From Halobellus ruber (GTDB lineage: Archaea > Halobacteriota > Halobacteria > Halobacteriales > Haloferacaceae): a stretch of 64,000 nucleotides of DNA. The stretch is taken from contig NZ_JACKXD010000003.1 in the NCBI RefSeq assembly GCF_014212355.1, positions 372,001 to 436,000 on the forward strand, read 5' to 3'. Under the pieces are notes generated by a model that was not told the DNA's origin, did not search any database, and saw only the letters and a program-made list of their open reading frames with translations. Made by a program: the position numbers and the translations under genes. Positions 17,342-24,899 of the stretch are shown here, piece by piece. Position 1 is the stretch's first letter. Each line of letters opens with the position of its first letter.

Positions 17342-19975
17342 TTATATCAGCGGTTCCTCGCGCACGGTCGCCTCGTAGCGGTCGCCCTCGTAGAGGATCT
17401 CCACGTCGGTGCCGGGTTCCGCGAACTCCGGCGGGAGGTAGGTGTACGCCACACACGCGCCCACGGAGTAGCCGTACTCCGCGCTGTGGACGTAGCCGAG
17501 AGTGTCGTCGTCGTGCGGCTCCGCCGCACTGTTCGAGGGACTTCGTCCCTCGCCCGGCGCGAACACCGGGCGGTGCGGGAGGATCGTCTCCTCGGTGTCG
17601 TCGAGGGTCAGACACGCGACCTCGTGGCGTGGCTCGCCGCCGTCAGCCGCCGCTGCCGGCGTCTCCGCGCCGGCGAGTGCGTCCTTCCCGATGAAGTCGG
17701 TGTCGAGGTCGACCGCCCACCCGAGGCCGGCCTCGTAGGGGGTGTGCTCGGTGTGGAGGTCCGCGCCCCACAGCCGGAAGCCCTTCTCGATGCGGAGGGC
17801 GTTCAAAGCGCCGTTGCCGTACGGCCGGAGGCCGTACTCCTCGCCGGCGTCGAGCAGGAGCTCCCAGAGCCGCTCGCCGTACTCGGAGGGGGTGTACAGC
17901 TCCCACCCGAGTTCGCCGGCGTAGGACACCCGAAGGGCGGTGACGGGCACGTTCTTCACGAAGAACTCCTGGCTGGTGAAGAACGGGAACGCGTCGTCGG
18001 AGAGGTCGACGTCGGTGACCTCCGAGAGGATCTTCCGGGCGTTCGGTCCGGTGCAGACCATCGCCGCCAGGCTGGAGGTGACGTCGTTGACAACGACGTC
18101 GTCGGGCGAGTGCTCCCGCACCCACGCGACGTGGTTGTTTCCGACCTCCCGGCCCGTGGTGAGCAGCAGGTACCGGTTCTCGTCGGTCCGGGTGACGGTG
18201 ATGTCGGCGCGGACGCCGCCGGCCTCGTTGCACATCAGCGTGTACTTCACGTCGCCGACGCCGAGGTCCATATCGTTCGTACAGAGATGCTGGATGAACT
18301 CGCCGGCGTCGGCGCCGACGACCTCCATCTTGTTGAAGGAGGTCATGTCGTGGAGGCCGGCGTTCTCGCGGACGTTCAGCGCTTCGGCGCCCTCGATCGG
18401 CGACCAGTATTTGCCGGTCCACTCGTCGCGGTCGGGGATCCGGTCGCCGTACTCCGCGAGCAGGTCGGCGTTCGACTCGAACCACTGGGGCTCCTCCCAG
18501 CCGGCCTCGGCCCACAGTTCGGCGTCGAGCTCCTTGTGGGAGTGGTACATCGGCGTCCGACGGATGTCCCGCTGGGTCTCCGTCCACACCCACTTGGGGT
18601 GCATAATGTTGTAGACGATCCGGTACTCCTCGGCGCCGATGTCGCGGGCGAAGTCCCAACTCCCCTCGTGGTCGTCGAAGCGGTTGACGTCGCAGTGGGC
18701 GACGTCCATCGGCTCGCCGTCGAGCTTCGGGACGCCGTCCTCCATCCAGGTGGCGAGCGCGCGAGCCGCGCCGCCGGCGTGGGTGACCCAGGTCGCTAAG
18801 GCGGTCCACAGCCCGTCGTACTCCTGGACCGGCCCGAGGACCGGAAGCCCGTTGGGCGACTCCGCGAACATCCCGTTGTACTTGAACTCCAGCTCCTTCC
18901 CCTCCGTGGCGGGCAGCAGTTCGTTGCTGGCCTGCCGCGGCGCCTTGTCCGGGCGGTCCGGGTGGGTGGCGTTGTCCATGTGGTAGTCGGTGAACTCGTG
19001 GACCGACCCCTGCTCGCCGTCGGGGTCGTTGCCGCCCAGCTCCTGGGGGTCCGGGACGATCGGATCGTGGTTGTACGACCCGATCCCGTAGGCGTCGCCG
19101 TGGGTCCGGAAGTACATCGCGTTGTCCTGATCGCGGAGGATCGGGCGGTCAGGCCCCACGAGGAGGCGCTTTGCCTTCTCGCCGGAGACGTTCTCGTAGT
19201 TCTCGAAGAGGGGGTGGTCGGTGACGTCGACCGCCGCCTCCGAGAGTTCGTCGAGCGACTCCGTCATCGTGTACTGGTGTTCGACCGGCGTCACCGGGAG
19301 GTGGACGCCCAGCTTCTCGCCGAGTTGGCGGGCCCAGATGTTGGTCGCAAGCACCACCTCGTCGGCCTCGATGGTGCCGTTCTCGGTGACGACCGCGGTG
19401 ATTTCGCCACCCTCGACCTCGACGTCCTCGGTCCGGGTGTGGGGGACGAACTCCGCGCCGCGCTCCATCGCCTCGCGGGCGAGGGCGTCACACGCCACGA
19501 CGCCCGACACCTGGCCGTCGGTCGGGGAGTAGTAGCCGCCCAGGATCTCCTCTTTGTCGACGAGCGGGAGCTTCTCTTCGACCTCCGCCGGCGAGAGGAT
19601 CTCCGGGTCGTCGATCCCCCACGCCTTCGCGTGCTCGACGCGGCGCTGGAGGAAGTCCATCCGCTCTTCGCTGCGGGCGACCTCGATCCCGCCGGTCTCG
19701 TTGTACGCCTGCTGGCCGTCGGCGCCCTCCAGATCGGAGTAGACCCGGCGGCTGTAATCGGCGAACTGCGAGAGCTCCTTGGGTTCGGCCGTCTGGAACA
19801 TGATTCCCGGCGCGTGGGTCGACGACCCGCCGGTGGTCGGCATCGGCCCCTGGTCCACGACGACGACGTCGTCGCGGCCGAGTTTCGTCAGCTGGTAGGC
19901 GACGTTACACCCGACGATCCCGGCGCCGACGATCACGGTGCCGGCCCGGTCGGGCACGCTGTCTGTGGTTTGCAT
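17342..19975 (-). CDS. Dimethylglycine/sarcosine dehydrogenase-like flavoprotein, paralogue 3 (DAO + GcvT)
   Basis: An 877-residue enzyme starting MQTTDSVPDR. GAGIVG lies at residues 17-22, and GGSSTHAPGIMF holds the putative covalent-FAD histidine. The folate half has LTTGREVGNNHVAW, YAGELGWELYTP and LRIEKGFRLWGAD. It is a close paralogue of the 14367-16922 protein. Near the C-terminus an insertion of about 18 residues (around APGEGRSPSNSAAEPHDD) is absent from paralogue 2. Its DNA contains a perfect hairpin at 17531-17549. The ATG at 19975 was preferred over one 33 bases upstream because it puts the Rossmann motif at the usual distance. The role is as for paralogue 2; having three paralogues suggests division among dimethylglycine, sarcosine and another N-methyl compound. 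Confidence 0.87.
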   Translation of the reverse strand: MQTTDSVPDRAGTVIVGAGIVGCNVAYQLTKLGRDDVVVVDQGPMPTTGGSSTHAPGIMFQTAEPKELSQFADYSRRVYSDLEGADGQQAYNETGGIEVARSEERMDFLQRRVEHAKAWGIDDPEILSPAEVEEKLPLVDKEEILGGYYSPTDGQVSGVVACDALAREAMERGAEFVPHTRTEDVEVEGGEITAVVTENGTIEADEVVLATNIWARQLGEKLGVHLPVTPVEHQYTMTESLDELSEAAVDVTDHPLFENYENVSGEKAKRLLVGPDRPILRDQDNAMYFRTHGDAYGIGSYNHDPIVPDPQELGGNDPDGEQGSVHEFTDYHMDNATHPDRPDKAPRQASNELLPATEGKELEFKYNGMFAESPNGLPVLGPVQEYDGLWTALATWVTHAGGAARALATWMEDGVPKLDGEPMDVAHCDVNRFDDHEGSWDFARDIGAEEYRIVYNIMHPKWVWTETQRDIRRTPMYHSHKELDAELWAEAGWEEPQWFESNADLLAEYGDRIPDRDEWTGKYWSPIEGAEALNVRENAGLHDMTSFNKMEVVGADAGEFIQHLCTNDMDLGVGDVKYTLMCNEAGGVRADITVTRTDENRYLLLTTGREVGNNHVAWVREHSPDDVVVNDVTSSLAAMVCTGPNARKILSEVTDVDLSDDAFPFFTSQEFFVKNVPVTALRVSYAGELGWELYTPSEYGERLWELLLDAGEEYGLRPYGNGALNALRIEKGFRLWGADLHTEHTPYEAGLGWAVDLDTDFIGKDALAGAETPAAAADGGEPRHEVACLTLDDTEETILPHRPVFAPGEGRSPSNSAAEPHDDDTLGYVHSAEYGYSVGACVAYTYLPPEFAEPGTDVEILYEGDRYEATVREEPLI
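17531..17549. repeat. Perfect hairpin inside coding sequence of paralogue 3
   Basis: The bases cgagggac-ttc-gtccctcg form an 8-bp stem with a three-base loop. They lie in the segment encoding the extra residues of paralogue 3 (GEGRSPSNS) that paralogue 2 lacks. It appears to be a small hairpin element accepted in frame. Confidence 0.6.
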
Positions 19976-20325
19976 ATGACTGGCAGTCGGTAGCGGTTGC
20001 GCGCACAAATAGGTGCCGTCCGAGCGACTCGAAACCCCCCGGAGAGTCCGTCCTACCGACGTGCGGGGGGAATCCGGACGCGGCGGGTGTACTGATACGG
20101 GTGTTTATTTCGCCGAGGGCGTCGGTCCCCGGGCCGTCCCGAGCCGAGGGACGGATCACGGGGCGCCCGGATCCGGATCCGGCGGAGCGAGCGGGGCGTC
20201 GAAATGACAGCTGAAATATTAGTTGTGGTTCGTCCAGCCCGGCACTGGCCGCAACGTGGCCTGAGCGCCGACAGTCGGCCGCCGGATGGCAACCGGTATA
20301 TCCGGCCGCCGGGTGACGTGCCGGT
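19976..20325. other. Divergent intergenic region before the creatininase-like gene
   Basis: About 350 bases between the divergent paralogue-3 dehydrogenase and the creatininase-family gene. The AT-rich segment gaaatattagttgtgg at about 20211-20226 is the best promoter candidate. Nothing else was recognised. Confidence 0.4.
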
Positions 20326-21063
20326 ATGGAGCTGACCCGCGAAAGCTGGACCGACGCCGACGCGGCCGACGCGAACCTCGCCGTACTCCCCGTCGGGAGC
20401 ACCGAACAGCACGGCCCGCACGCACCCCTCGGGACGGACGTGCTCACCGCCGAGGCGGTGGCCGAGGCGGGCGCCGACCGGTACGACGACCCCGTGGTGG
20501 TCGCGCCCGCGGTCCCGGTCGGGATCGCCGAGGAACACCGTCGCTTTGCGGGGACGCTGTGGACGTCGGAGTCGACGTTCCGCGCCTACGTCCGCGACGT
20601 GGTCGGGAGCCTCGCGTCCCACGGGTGGGACCGGGTAATCGTCGTCAACGGCCACGGCGGCAACATCGCGGCGCTGAAGGAGGTCACCGCGCGGATCGTC
20701 CGCCACGACGACGCCTACGCCGTCCCGTTCACCTGGTTCGACGAGGTCGGCGAACACACCTCGGAGATGGGCCACGCCGGGCCGCTGGAGACCTCGCTGC
20801 TCCGCCACACCGACCCCGAGTCGGTCCACGAGGACCGGCTGGAGGCCGCCGCCGCGGACGGCGCCGACCGCTGGGGCGAGTGGCAGGGCCGCGTCAACCT
20901 CGCGGTCGACTCCGACGAGTTCACCGACAACGGCGTCGTCGGCGACCCCCGAGAGTCGAGCGCTGAACTCGGCGAGGAACTCCTGGCCAAGTCCGCAGAC
21001 GCGCTGTGTGACCTCCTCGACGCCGTTCGCGACCGCGACCCGGGCCCGCGGATCGACGGCTGA
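20326..21063 (+). CDS. Creatininase-family amidohydrolase
   Basis: A 245-residue metal-dependent amidohydrolase. Metal-ligand motifs of the family are present: GSTEQHGPHAPLGTD (Glu, His, Asp), VNGHGGN (His) and HAGPLETS (Glu). The family includes creatinine amidohydrolase, a formamidopyrimidine-type deformylase and MftE. The specificity cannot be settled here. Beside sarcosine-dehydrogenase-like genes, a creatinine-to-creatine reaction would be attractive, but no creatinase gene (creatine to sarcosine) is visible, so this is weak. It is followed 72 bases later by a deacylase gene in the same direction. Confidence 0.85.
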   Translation: MELTRESWTDADAADANLAVLPVGSTEQHGPHAPLGTDVLTAEAVAEAGADRYDDPVVVAPAVPVGIAEEHRRFAGTLWTSESTFRAYVRDVVGSLASHGWDRVIVVNGHGGNIAALKEVTARIVRHDDAYAVPFTWFDEVGEHTSEMGHAGPLETSLLRHTDPESVHEDRLEAAAADGADRWGEWQGRVNLAVDSDEFTDNGVVGDPRESSAELGEELLAKSADALCDLLDAVRDRDPGPRIDG

Positions 21064-21135
21064 CGGGGCGGATCCCCGCGGACCGGCCCCGTCGGCTGCC
21101 ACGGGGTTTTTACGCCGCGGCACCCCCCACGCGGT

Positions 21136-22086
21136 ATGGACCGCGAACCCGTGACGCACACCGCGACCGACCGGGAGCTCGGCCGCTTCCCGTCCGGACG
21201 CGACGTCTCCGTGACGGTGCACAGCTACGAGGGCGGCGCGGGGCCGACGGTGTTCGTGCAGGCGGCACAGCACGGGATCGAACTCAACGGGCCGGCGGCG
21301 CTCCGCCGGCTCCACGCCCGCCTGCTCGACGCCGAGATCGCGGGGACAGTCGTCGTGGTCCCGGTGGCGAACCCGCTGGCGTTCGACCACCGGTCGTACC
21401 TGACGCCGGAGGCCTACGACGCCTTCAACTCCAACTTCAACCGGATCTGGCCCGGCGACGACGAGGGGAGCTTCCAGGAGCGGCTGGTCGCGAACGTCTG
21501 GCCGCTCGTCGAGTCTGCCGACGCCGCGGTCGACCTCCACACCGGGATGCCGGAGATGCTCGAACACGTCCGGTTCGACGCGAACGACGACGACGCCCGC
21601 GCGATCGCGGAGGCGTTCGGGACCGGGTTCCTGCTTTCGGACACCGACACCGCGGGCGACGACTTCGCGGGGAAGTTCCGGCTGGCGGCGGCCGAGGCGG
21701 GGGTCCCGGCGATCACCGCGGAGCTCTCGAACAGCCGAACCGTCCAGCGGTCCGCGGTGGAGTCGGGGGTCGAGGGCGTCCGGAACGTGCTCCGGGAGCT
21801 CGACGTGATCGCGGGCGCGCCGGCGGCGACGCCGGACCGGCAGTTCCTCCGGGACGACGCGCCGCGGGTGATCGCGGGCGCCTCCGGACTGTTCGAGCTC
21901 CGGGCGGGGCTGTCGGTCGGCGACGAGGTCGGCGAGGGCGAGGAGCTCGGCGGCGTGTTCGACCCCTCGTCGTTCGAGCGGCTGGAGACGGTGGTTGCGA
22001 GCGCCGACGGGGTGATCTACTCGGCGGCCCGCGGCGGGGTCGTCGTGACGGGCGAACGCGTCGCGAGCATCGCGACGGTTCCCTGA
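21136..22086 (+). CDS. Succinylglutamate desuccinylase/aspartoacylase-family deacylase
   Basis: A 316-residue zinc carboxypeptidase-fold (M14) hydrolase that removes acyl groups from amino-acid derivatives. The zinc-site motifs are AAQHGIELNG (His-x-x-Glu) near residue 44 and DLHTG near residue 138. NFNRIWPG is the family's NxNRxxPG-like substrate loop. The C-terminal beta domain (about 245-316) is typical. Relatives include AstE and the ectoine-pathway deacetylase DoeB; neither is proven. The TGA stop is also the first three bases of an 82-base palindrome, so the element may have set the end of this protein. Confidence 0.85.
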   Translation: MDREPVTHTATDRELGRFPSGRDVSVTVHSYEGGAGPTVFVQAAQHGIELNGPAALRRLHARLLDAEIAGTVVVVPVANPLAFDHRSYLTPEAYDAFNSNFNRIWPGDDEGSFQERLVANVWPLVESADAAVDLHTGMPEMLEHVRFDANDDDARAIAEAFGTGFLLSDTDTAGDDFAGKFRLAAAEAGVPAITAELSNSRTVQRSAVESGVEGVRNVLRELDVIAGAPAATPDRQFLRDDAPRVIAGASGLFELRAGLSVGDEVGEGEELGGVFDPSSFERLETVVASADGVIYSAARGGVVVTGERVASIATVP

Positions 22087-22167
22087 TACGGATTATTGTA
22101 GTCAATTGCCGGTCATCGCCGACCCCGTCTCTGGCGATGACCGGTAAGTAGTTACAGTAATCCGTAT
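22086..22167. repeat. 82-base palindromic MITE-like element, copy 1
   Basis: The left end atacggattattgta (22086-22100) pairs with tacagtaatccgtat (22153-22167). Both halves also contain the complementary core ccggtcatcgcc / ggcgatgaccgg. It overlaps the A of the stop TGA of the deacylase gene. Two more copies occur at 23754 and 55018. It could be a small mobile element or a mobile bidirectional terminator. Confidence 0.8.
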
Positions 22168-22186
22168 GAGGCCGTTCGGCGCCGGA

Positions 22187-22369
22187 TCAGTTTCGAGTCG
22201 ACACGTACCCGTAGTAGCACCCGAGTAGCCACAGGCCGGCGCCGAGGAGCAAGCCGCCGGTGACGACGACACCGTCGGCCGGAATCGACACGAACGGGTA
22301 CAGGCGGGTCAGCAGTCCGACCGCCGTCGCCGCGACGAACGCCGCGATTGCCTTCCGGGTCGCGTTCAT
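22187..22369 (-). CDS. Small two-helix membrane protein (60 aa)
   Basis: Starts MNATRKAIAAFVAATAVGLL and ends CYYGYVSTRN. Two hydrophobic helices (about residues 7-25 and 33-52) are joined by a short loop PFVSIPADG. The positive-inside rule places both ends in the cytoplasm. It is boxed between palindrome copies 1 and 2 together with the HTH gene at 22552. Function unknown. The ATG at 22369 was chosen because the codons before it are proline/arginine-rich and unlike a membrane protein N-terminus. Confidence 0.6.
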   Translation of the reverse strand: MNATRKAIAAFVAATAVGLLTRLYPFVSIPADGVVVTGGLLLGAGLWLLGCYYGYVSTRN

Positions 22370-22551
22370 CCTCGGGGGTGGTTTCGCTTGTCGCTTCCGT
22401 CCCTGGCGGGGTGATCGCACCGATCGTTACGCCCGTGGGGCGTTGCCACACAGTGCCCGGACACGGGCATTACGACGGCCGTTACTTGAAGACCCTCATC
22501 ATTCCACACACATCGTTAACCAACCACAATATGTTAATCCACGATAGTGAT

Positions 22552-23754
22552 ATGGTGACGCAGACACACTCCCCGTTCGAGACCCTCGCCCGCGTGATCG
22601 AGCACCTCGACGACGACGGACGGACGGTCCGTCGGACCGAAGCGGCGGGGGGCGGTGGAGACGGGGCGCTGCGCGCCACGGTCGACGTGTCGGTCGGGGC
22701 ACTCTCAGGGGACGACGCCGGCTTCGAGCCGACCGACGCCGCAGTCGACGGCGCGCTCTCGGTGACGTTCCGCGCGCCGGCGTTCCCGGACCCCGCAGAG
22801 GCGCTCTCGGGGGCGTATCCCGGAGTTTCGGTCGACCCCACCGACGTGTGGGTCGAAGACGGGGCAGTGGTGGTAACGCTTGCGGTGACGATCGGCGGCG
22901 CCGACCGCTCGATCGGGGCGGAGGATACGACGGCGAACGACGGAGCCGACGGCGCGTCGGGAGACGAGGGCGCGCCCGGAAGCGCCGCGTCGACGTTCGG
23001 GAGCGCGGCAGCCGACGGCGCGGGAGCTGTCACGGCGGACGCCACCGAGACCGGTTCGGAGGACGCTCACGAAGCCGACGCGGACCAAACCAGTGCGGAG
23101 GACGACGAGCCCGCCGCGGAGGTCGTATCGCCGCTCGACGCCGTCCGCGACGAGTCGGTCCCGCCGTACGACGACACGCCGTACCTCCGTCGGCTCTACG
23201 AGACCTGCGGGACGTTCGCCGAAATGAGCGAGCGGATCGAGATGGACGTCTCCGCGGAGACCGTCCGCCGGTATATGATCGAGGCTGACGTCCACTCGCC
23301 GACCTCCTACGAGACCGGCGGGGGGGCGGCGTCCGGTGCCGGGAGGGCTGACGGCTCCGAACCGCCGACGGAAGACGGGGCGGCGTCCGGTGCCGGGACG
23401 GTCGACGGCTCCGAACCGCCGACGGAAGACGGGGCGGCGTCCACGGATGGCGCGGACCGCGGAGGGGCCGGCGAGCACGATCCCGCCGCGTCCCTCCCGG
23501 ACGAGCAGCTGGTCGCCGACGGGATCGGGCTGCCCGAGTCGCTGACTCTCCGCGACGTCGTCGACGCCGTCGTCGGCGCCAGAACTGTCCACGAGGTGCA
23601 GCGCGAGATCGGCCTCGACTACGACCGGACGCGACAGCTGTTAACCCAGCTCAACGTCCTCGATCTGGTTGTCGGCCGGGTCGCCGCCGACCGGACCGTT
23701 ACCGTCGATATTGTCGCCGACCGGATCCGGCAGTGCACGCCCGACGCGGCCTGA
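22552..23754 (+). CDS. Haloarchaeal protein with two helix-turn-helix-like segments and an acidic repeat linker
   Basis: A 400-residue protein of unknown role. The N-terminal 120 residues form a compact alpha/beta-looking domain (FETLARVIEHLDDDGRTV, then paired beta-like stretches). A long acidic Ala/Gly/Asp linker follows. Then comes a helix-turn-helix-like segment, FAEMSERIEMDVSAETVRRY, a linker with an 18-residue tandem repeat, and a second such segment, TVHEVQREIGLDYDRTRQLL. The ends look like DNA- or partner-binding modules tethered by disordered linker. An in-frame ATG at 22531 gives a product seven residues longer. Its TGA is the first three bases of palindrome copy 2. Confidence 0.65.
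   Translation: MVTQTHSPFETLARVIEHLDDDGRTVRRTEAAGGGGDGALRATVDVSVGALSGDDAGFEPTDAAVDGALSVTFRAPAFPDPAEALSGAYPGVSVDPTDVWVEDGAVVVTLAVTIGGADRSIGAEDTTANDGADGASGDEGAPGSAASTFGSAAADGAGAVTADATETGSEDAHEADADQTSAEDDEPAAEVVSPLDAVRDESVPPYDDTPYLRRLYETCGTFAEMSERIEMDVSAETVRRYMIEADVHSPTSYETGGGAASGAGRADGSEPPTEDGAASGAGTVDGSEPPTEDGAASTDGADRGGAGEHDPAASLPDEQLVADGIGLPESLTLRDVVDAVVGARTVHEVQREIGLDYDRTRQLLTQLNVLDLVVGRVAADRTVTVDIVADRIRQCTPDAA
23323..23442 (+). repeat. 54-base in-frame tandem repeat (two full units plus a partial)
   Basis: Units begin ggggcggcgtcc at 23323, 23377 and 23431, exactly 54 bases apart. Each full unit encodes 18 residues of the type GAASGAG..DGSEPPTED. The third copy stops after about 12 bases. 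The two full copies are almost identical in DNA, so the duplication is recent. It lengthens the linker between the two helix-turn-helix-like segments. Confidence 0.85.
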
Positions 23755-23834
23755 TACGGATTATTGTAACGAATTACCGGTCATCGGCGATCCCGTGTGA
23801 GCGATGACCGGTAATTGACCACAATAATCCGTAC
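23754..23834. repeat. Palindromic MITE-like element, copy 2
   Basis: The same element as at 22086 and 55018, with atacggattattgta at the left and acaataatccgtac at the right (one terminal change). The core arms ccggtcatcggcga and gcgatgaccggt are retained. It again starts on the stop TGA of the preceding gene. Copies 1 and 2 lie 1.67 kb apart and flank two genes. Confidence 0.8.
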
Positions 23835-23938
23835 GAGTGGCCGCCGAGGAGCCGGTCGGGAGCCCGATCGTGTGTTCCATTTGGTATGTCGAGTGACGGA
23901 CCCATAGACAAAAGTGCGTGCCGACCGTTCAATCAGTA

Positions 23939-24808
23939 ATGTCACTTGGAGCGCAGCGCGAGTCCGGAACTGACGCCGTTGATGGCGCCGAGTACCTGTT
24001 GAACAACGCTCGGTTCGAGCTGATGCCGTTCGACAGCTTCGACGAGGAGATCTCCCACCTTCCCGAGGGGTCGAGCATCGCGATCACGACCTCGCCGAAG
24101 CTCGGGATCGAACGGACCGTCGAACGCTCCGAGGAAGCCGCCGCCCAGGGGTACAACGTCGTGCCTCACATCGCGGCGCGGTACGTCGAGGGCCCCGAGC
24201 AGCTCGAGGAGATCGCGCGCCGGCTCACCGAGGCGGGCGTCACCGACATCTTCGTGCCCGGCGGCGACAAGGAAGAGCCCGTCGGCGAGTTCGAGTCCGC
24301 CTACGACCTGCTCGTCGCCCTTGAGGACCTCGAATACGAGTTCGACGAGGTCGGGATCACCGGCTACCCCGAGGGTCACGAGTTCATCTCCGAGGAGACG
24401 CTCGCCGAGGAGATGGAGAAGAAGGCGCCGTACGCGACGTACATCGTGACCCAGCTGTGTTACGATCCCGACACGATCCTGGAGTGGGTCGAGGACCTCC
24501 GGGCTCGCGGCGTCGAACTCCCGATCGAGATCGGGATCCCCGGCGTGATGAAATACGAGAAGCTCCTGAACATCTCCCGGAAGGTCGGCGTCGGTGACTC
24601 CGTGAAGTTCCTGCGGAAGACCACCGGACTCGTGGGCTTCGTCAAACAGTTCATCGGATCGCGGGGCCGGTACAAGCCCGACGACCTCATCGACGGGCTG
24701 GGCCCGTACGTCGGCGACGACGAGTACAACATCCGCGGCGTCCACATCTACACCTTCAACCAGACGCCCGACCTCGAGGAGTGGCGTCGCGGCCGGCTCG
24801 AGGGCTGA
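23939..24808 (+). CDS. metF: 5,10-methylenetetrahydrofolate reductase (MetF family)
   Basis: A 289-residue TIM-barrel flavoprotein that interconverts 5,10-methylene-THF and 5-methyl-THF. The sequence follows the family: an early strand with FELMPFDSFDEE, VVPHIAARYVEG, then IFVPGGDKEEPVGEFESAYD, ITGYPEGHEFIS, and TQLCYDPDTILEW followed by EIGIPGVMKYEKLL. The ATG at 23939 (MSLGAQRESG) was preferred over a GTG 21 bases upstream. It lies directly before glyA on the same strand. Next to N-demethylating enzymes it may run oxidatively, returning methyl groups to the methylene level, as well as serving methionine synthesis. Confidence 0.87.
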   Translation: MSLGAQRESGTDAVDGAEYLLNNARFELMPFDSFDEEISHLPEGSSIAITTSPKLGIERTVERSEEAAAQGYNVVPHIAARYVEGPEQLEEIARRLTEAGVTDIFVPGGDKEEPVGEFESAYDLLVALEDLEYEFDEVGITGYPEGHEFISEETLAEEMEKKAPYATYIVTQLCYDPDTILEWVEDLRARGVELPIEIGIPGVMKYEKLLNISRKVGVGDSVKFLRKTTGLVGFVKQFIGSRGRYKPDDLIDGLGPYVGDDEYNIRGVHIYTFNQTPDLEEWRRGRLEG

Positions 24809-24860
24809 CCGCACTCCGCACGGGCTCCGGTCCGATCGGGCCGTATCACGCCGTACCGAA

Positions 24861-24878
24861 AGGCAGAATTATCTGCCT
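24861..24878. promoter_or_regulatory. Inverted repeat overlapping the presumed glyA TATA box
   Basis: The sequence aggcag-aattat-ctgcct is a perfect 6-bp inverted repeat around an AT core. The core lies 28-33 bases before the glyA ATG, where the TATA box of a leaderless haloarchaeal gene should be. It therefore looks like an operator that blocks promoter access when occupied. Confidence 0.45.
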
Positions 24879-24899
24879 CGGATCCCACGGATCTTATGT

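Noticed and set aside
22086-23834. Composite transposon bounded by palindrome copies 1 and 2
   Set aside because: No transposase between them and no target duplication seen; two independent insertions at gene ends explain the arrangement better.
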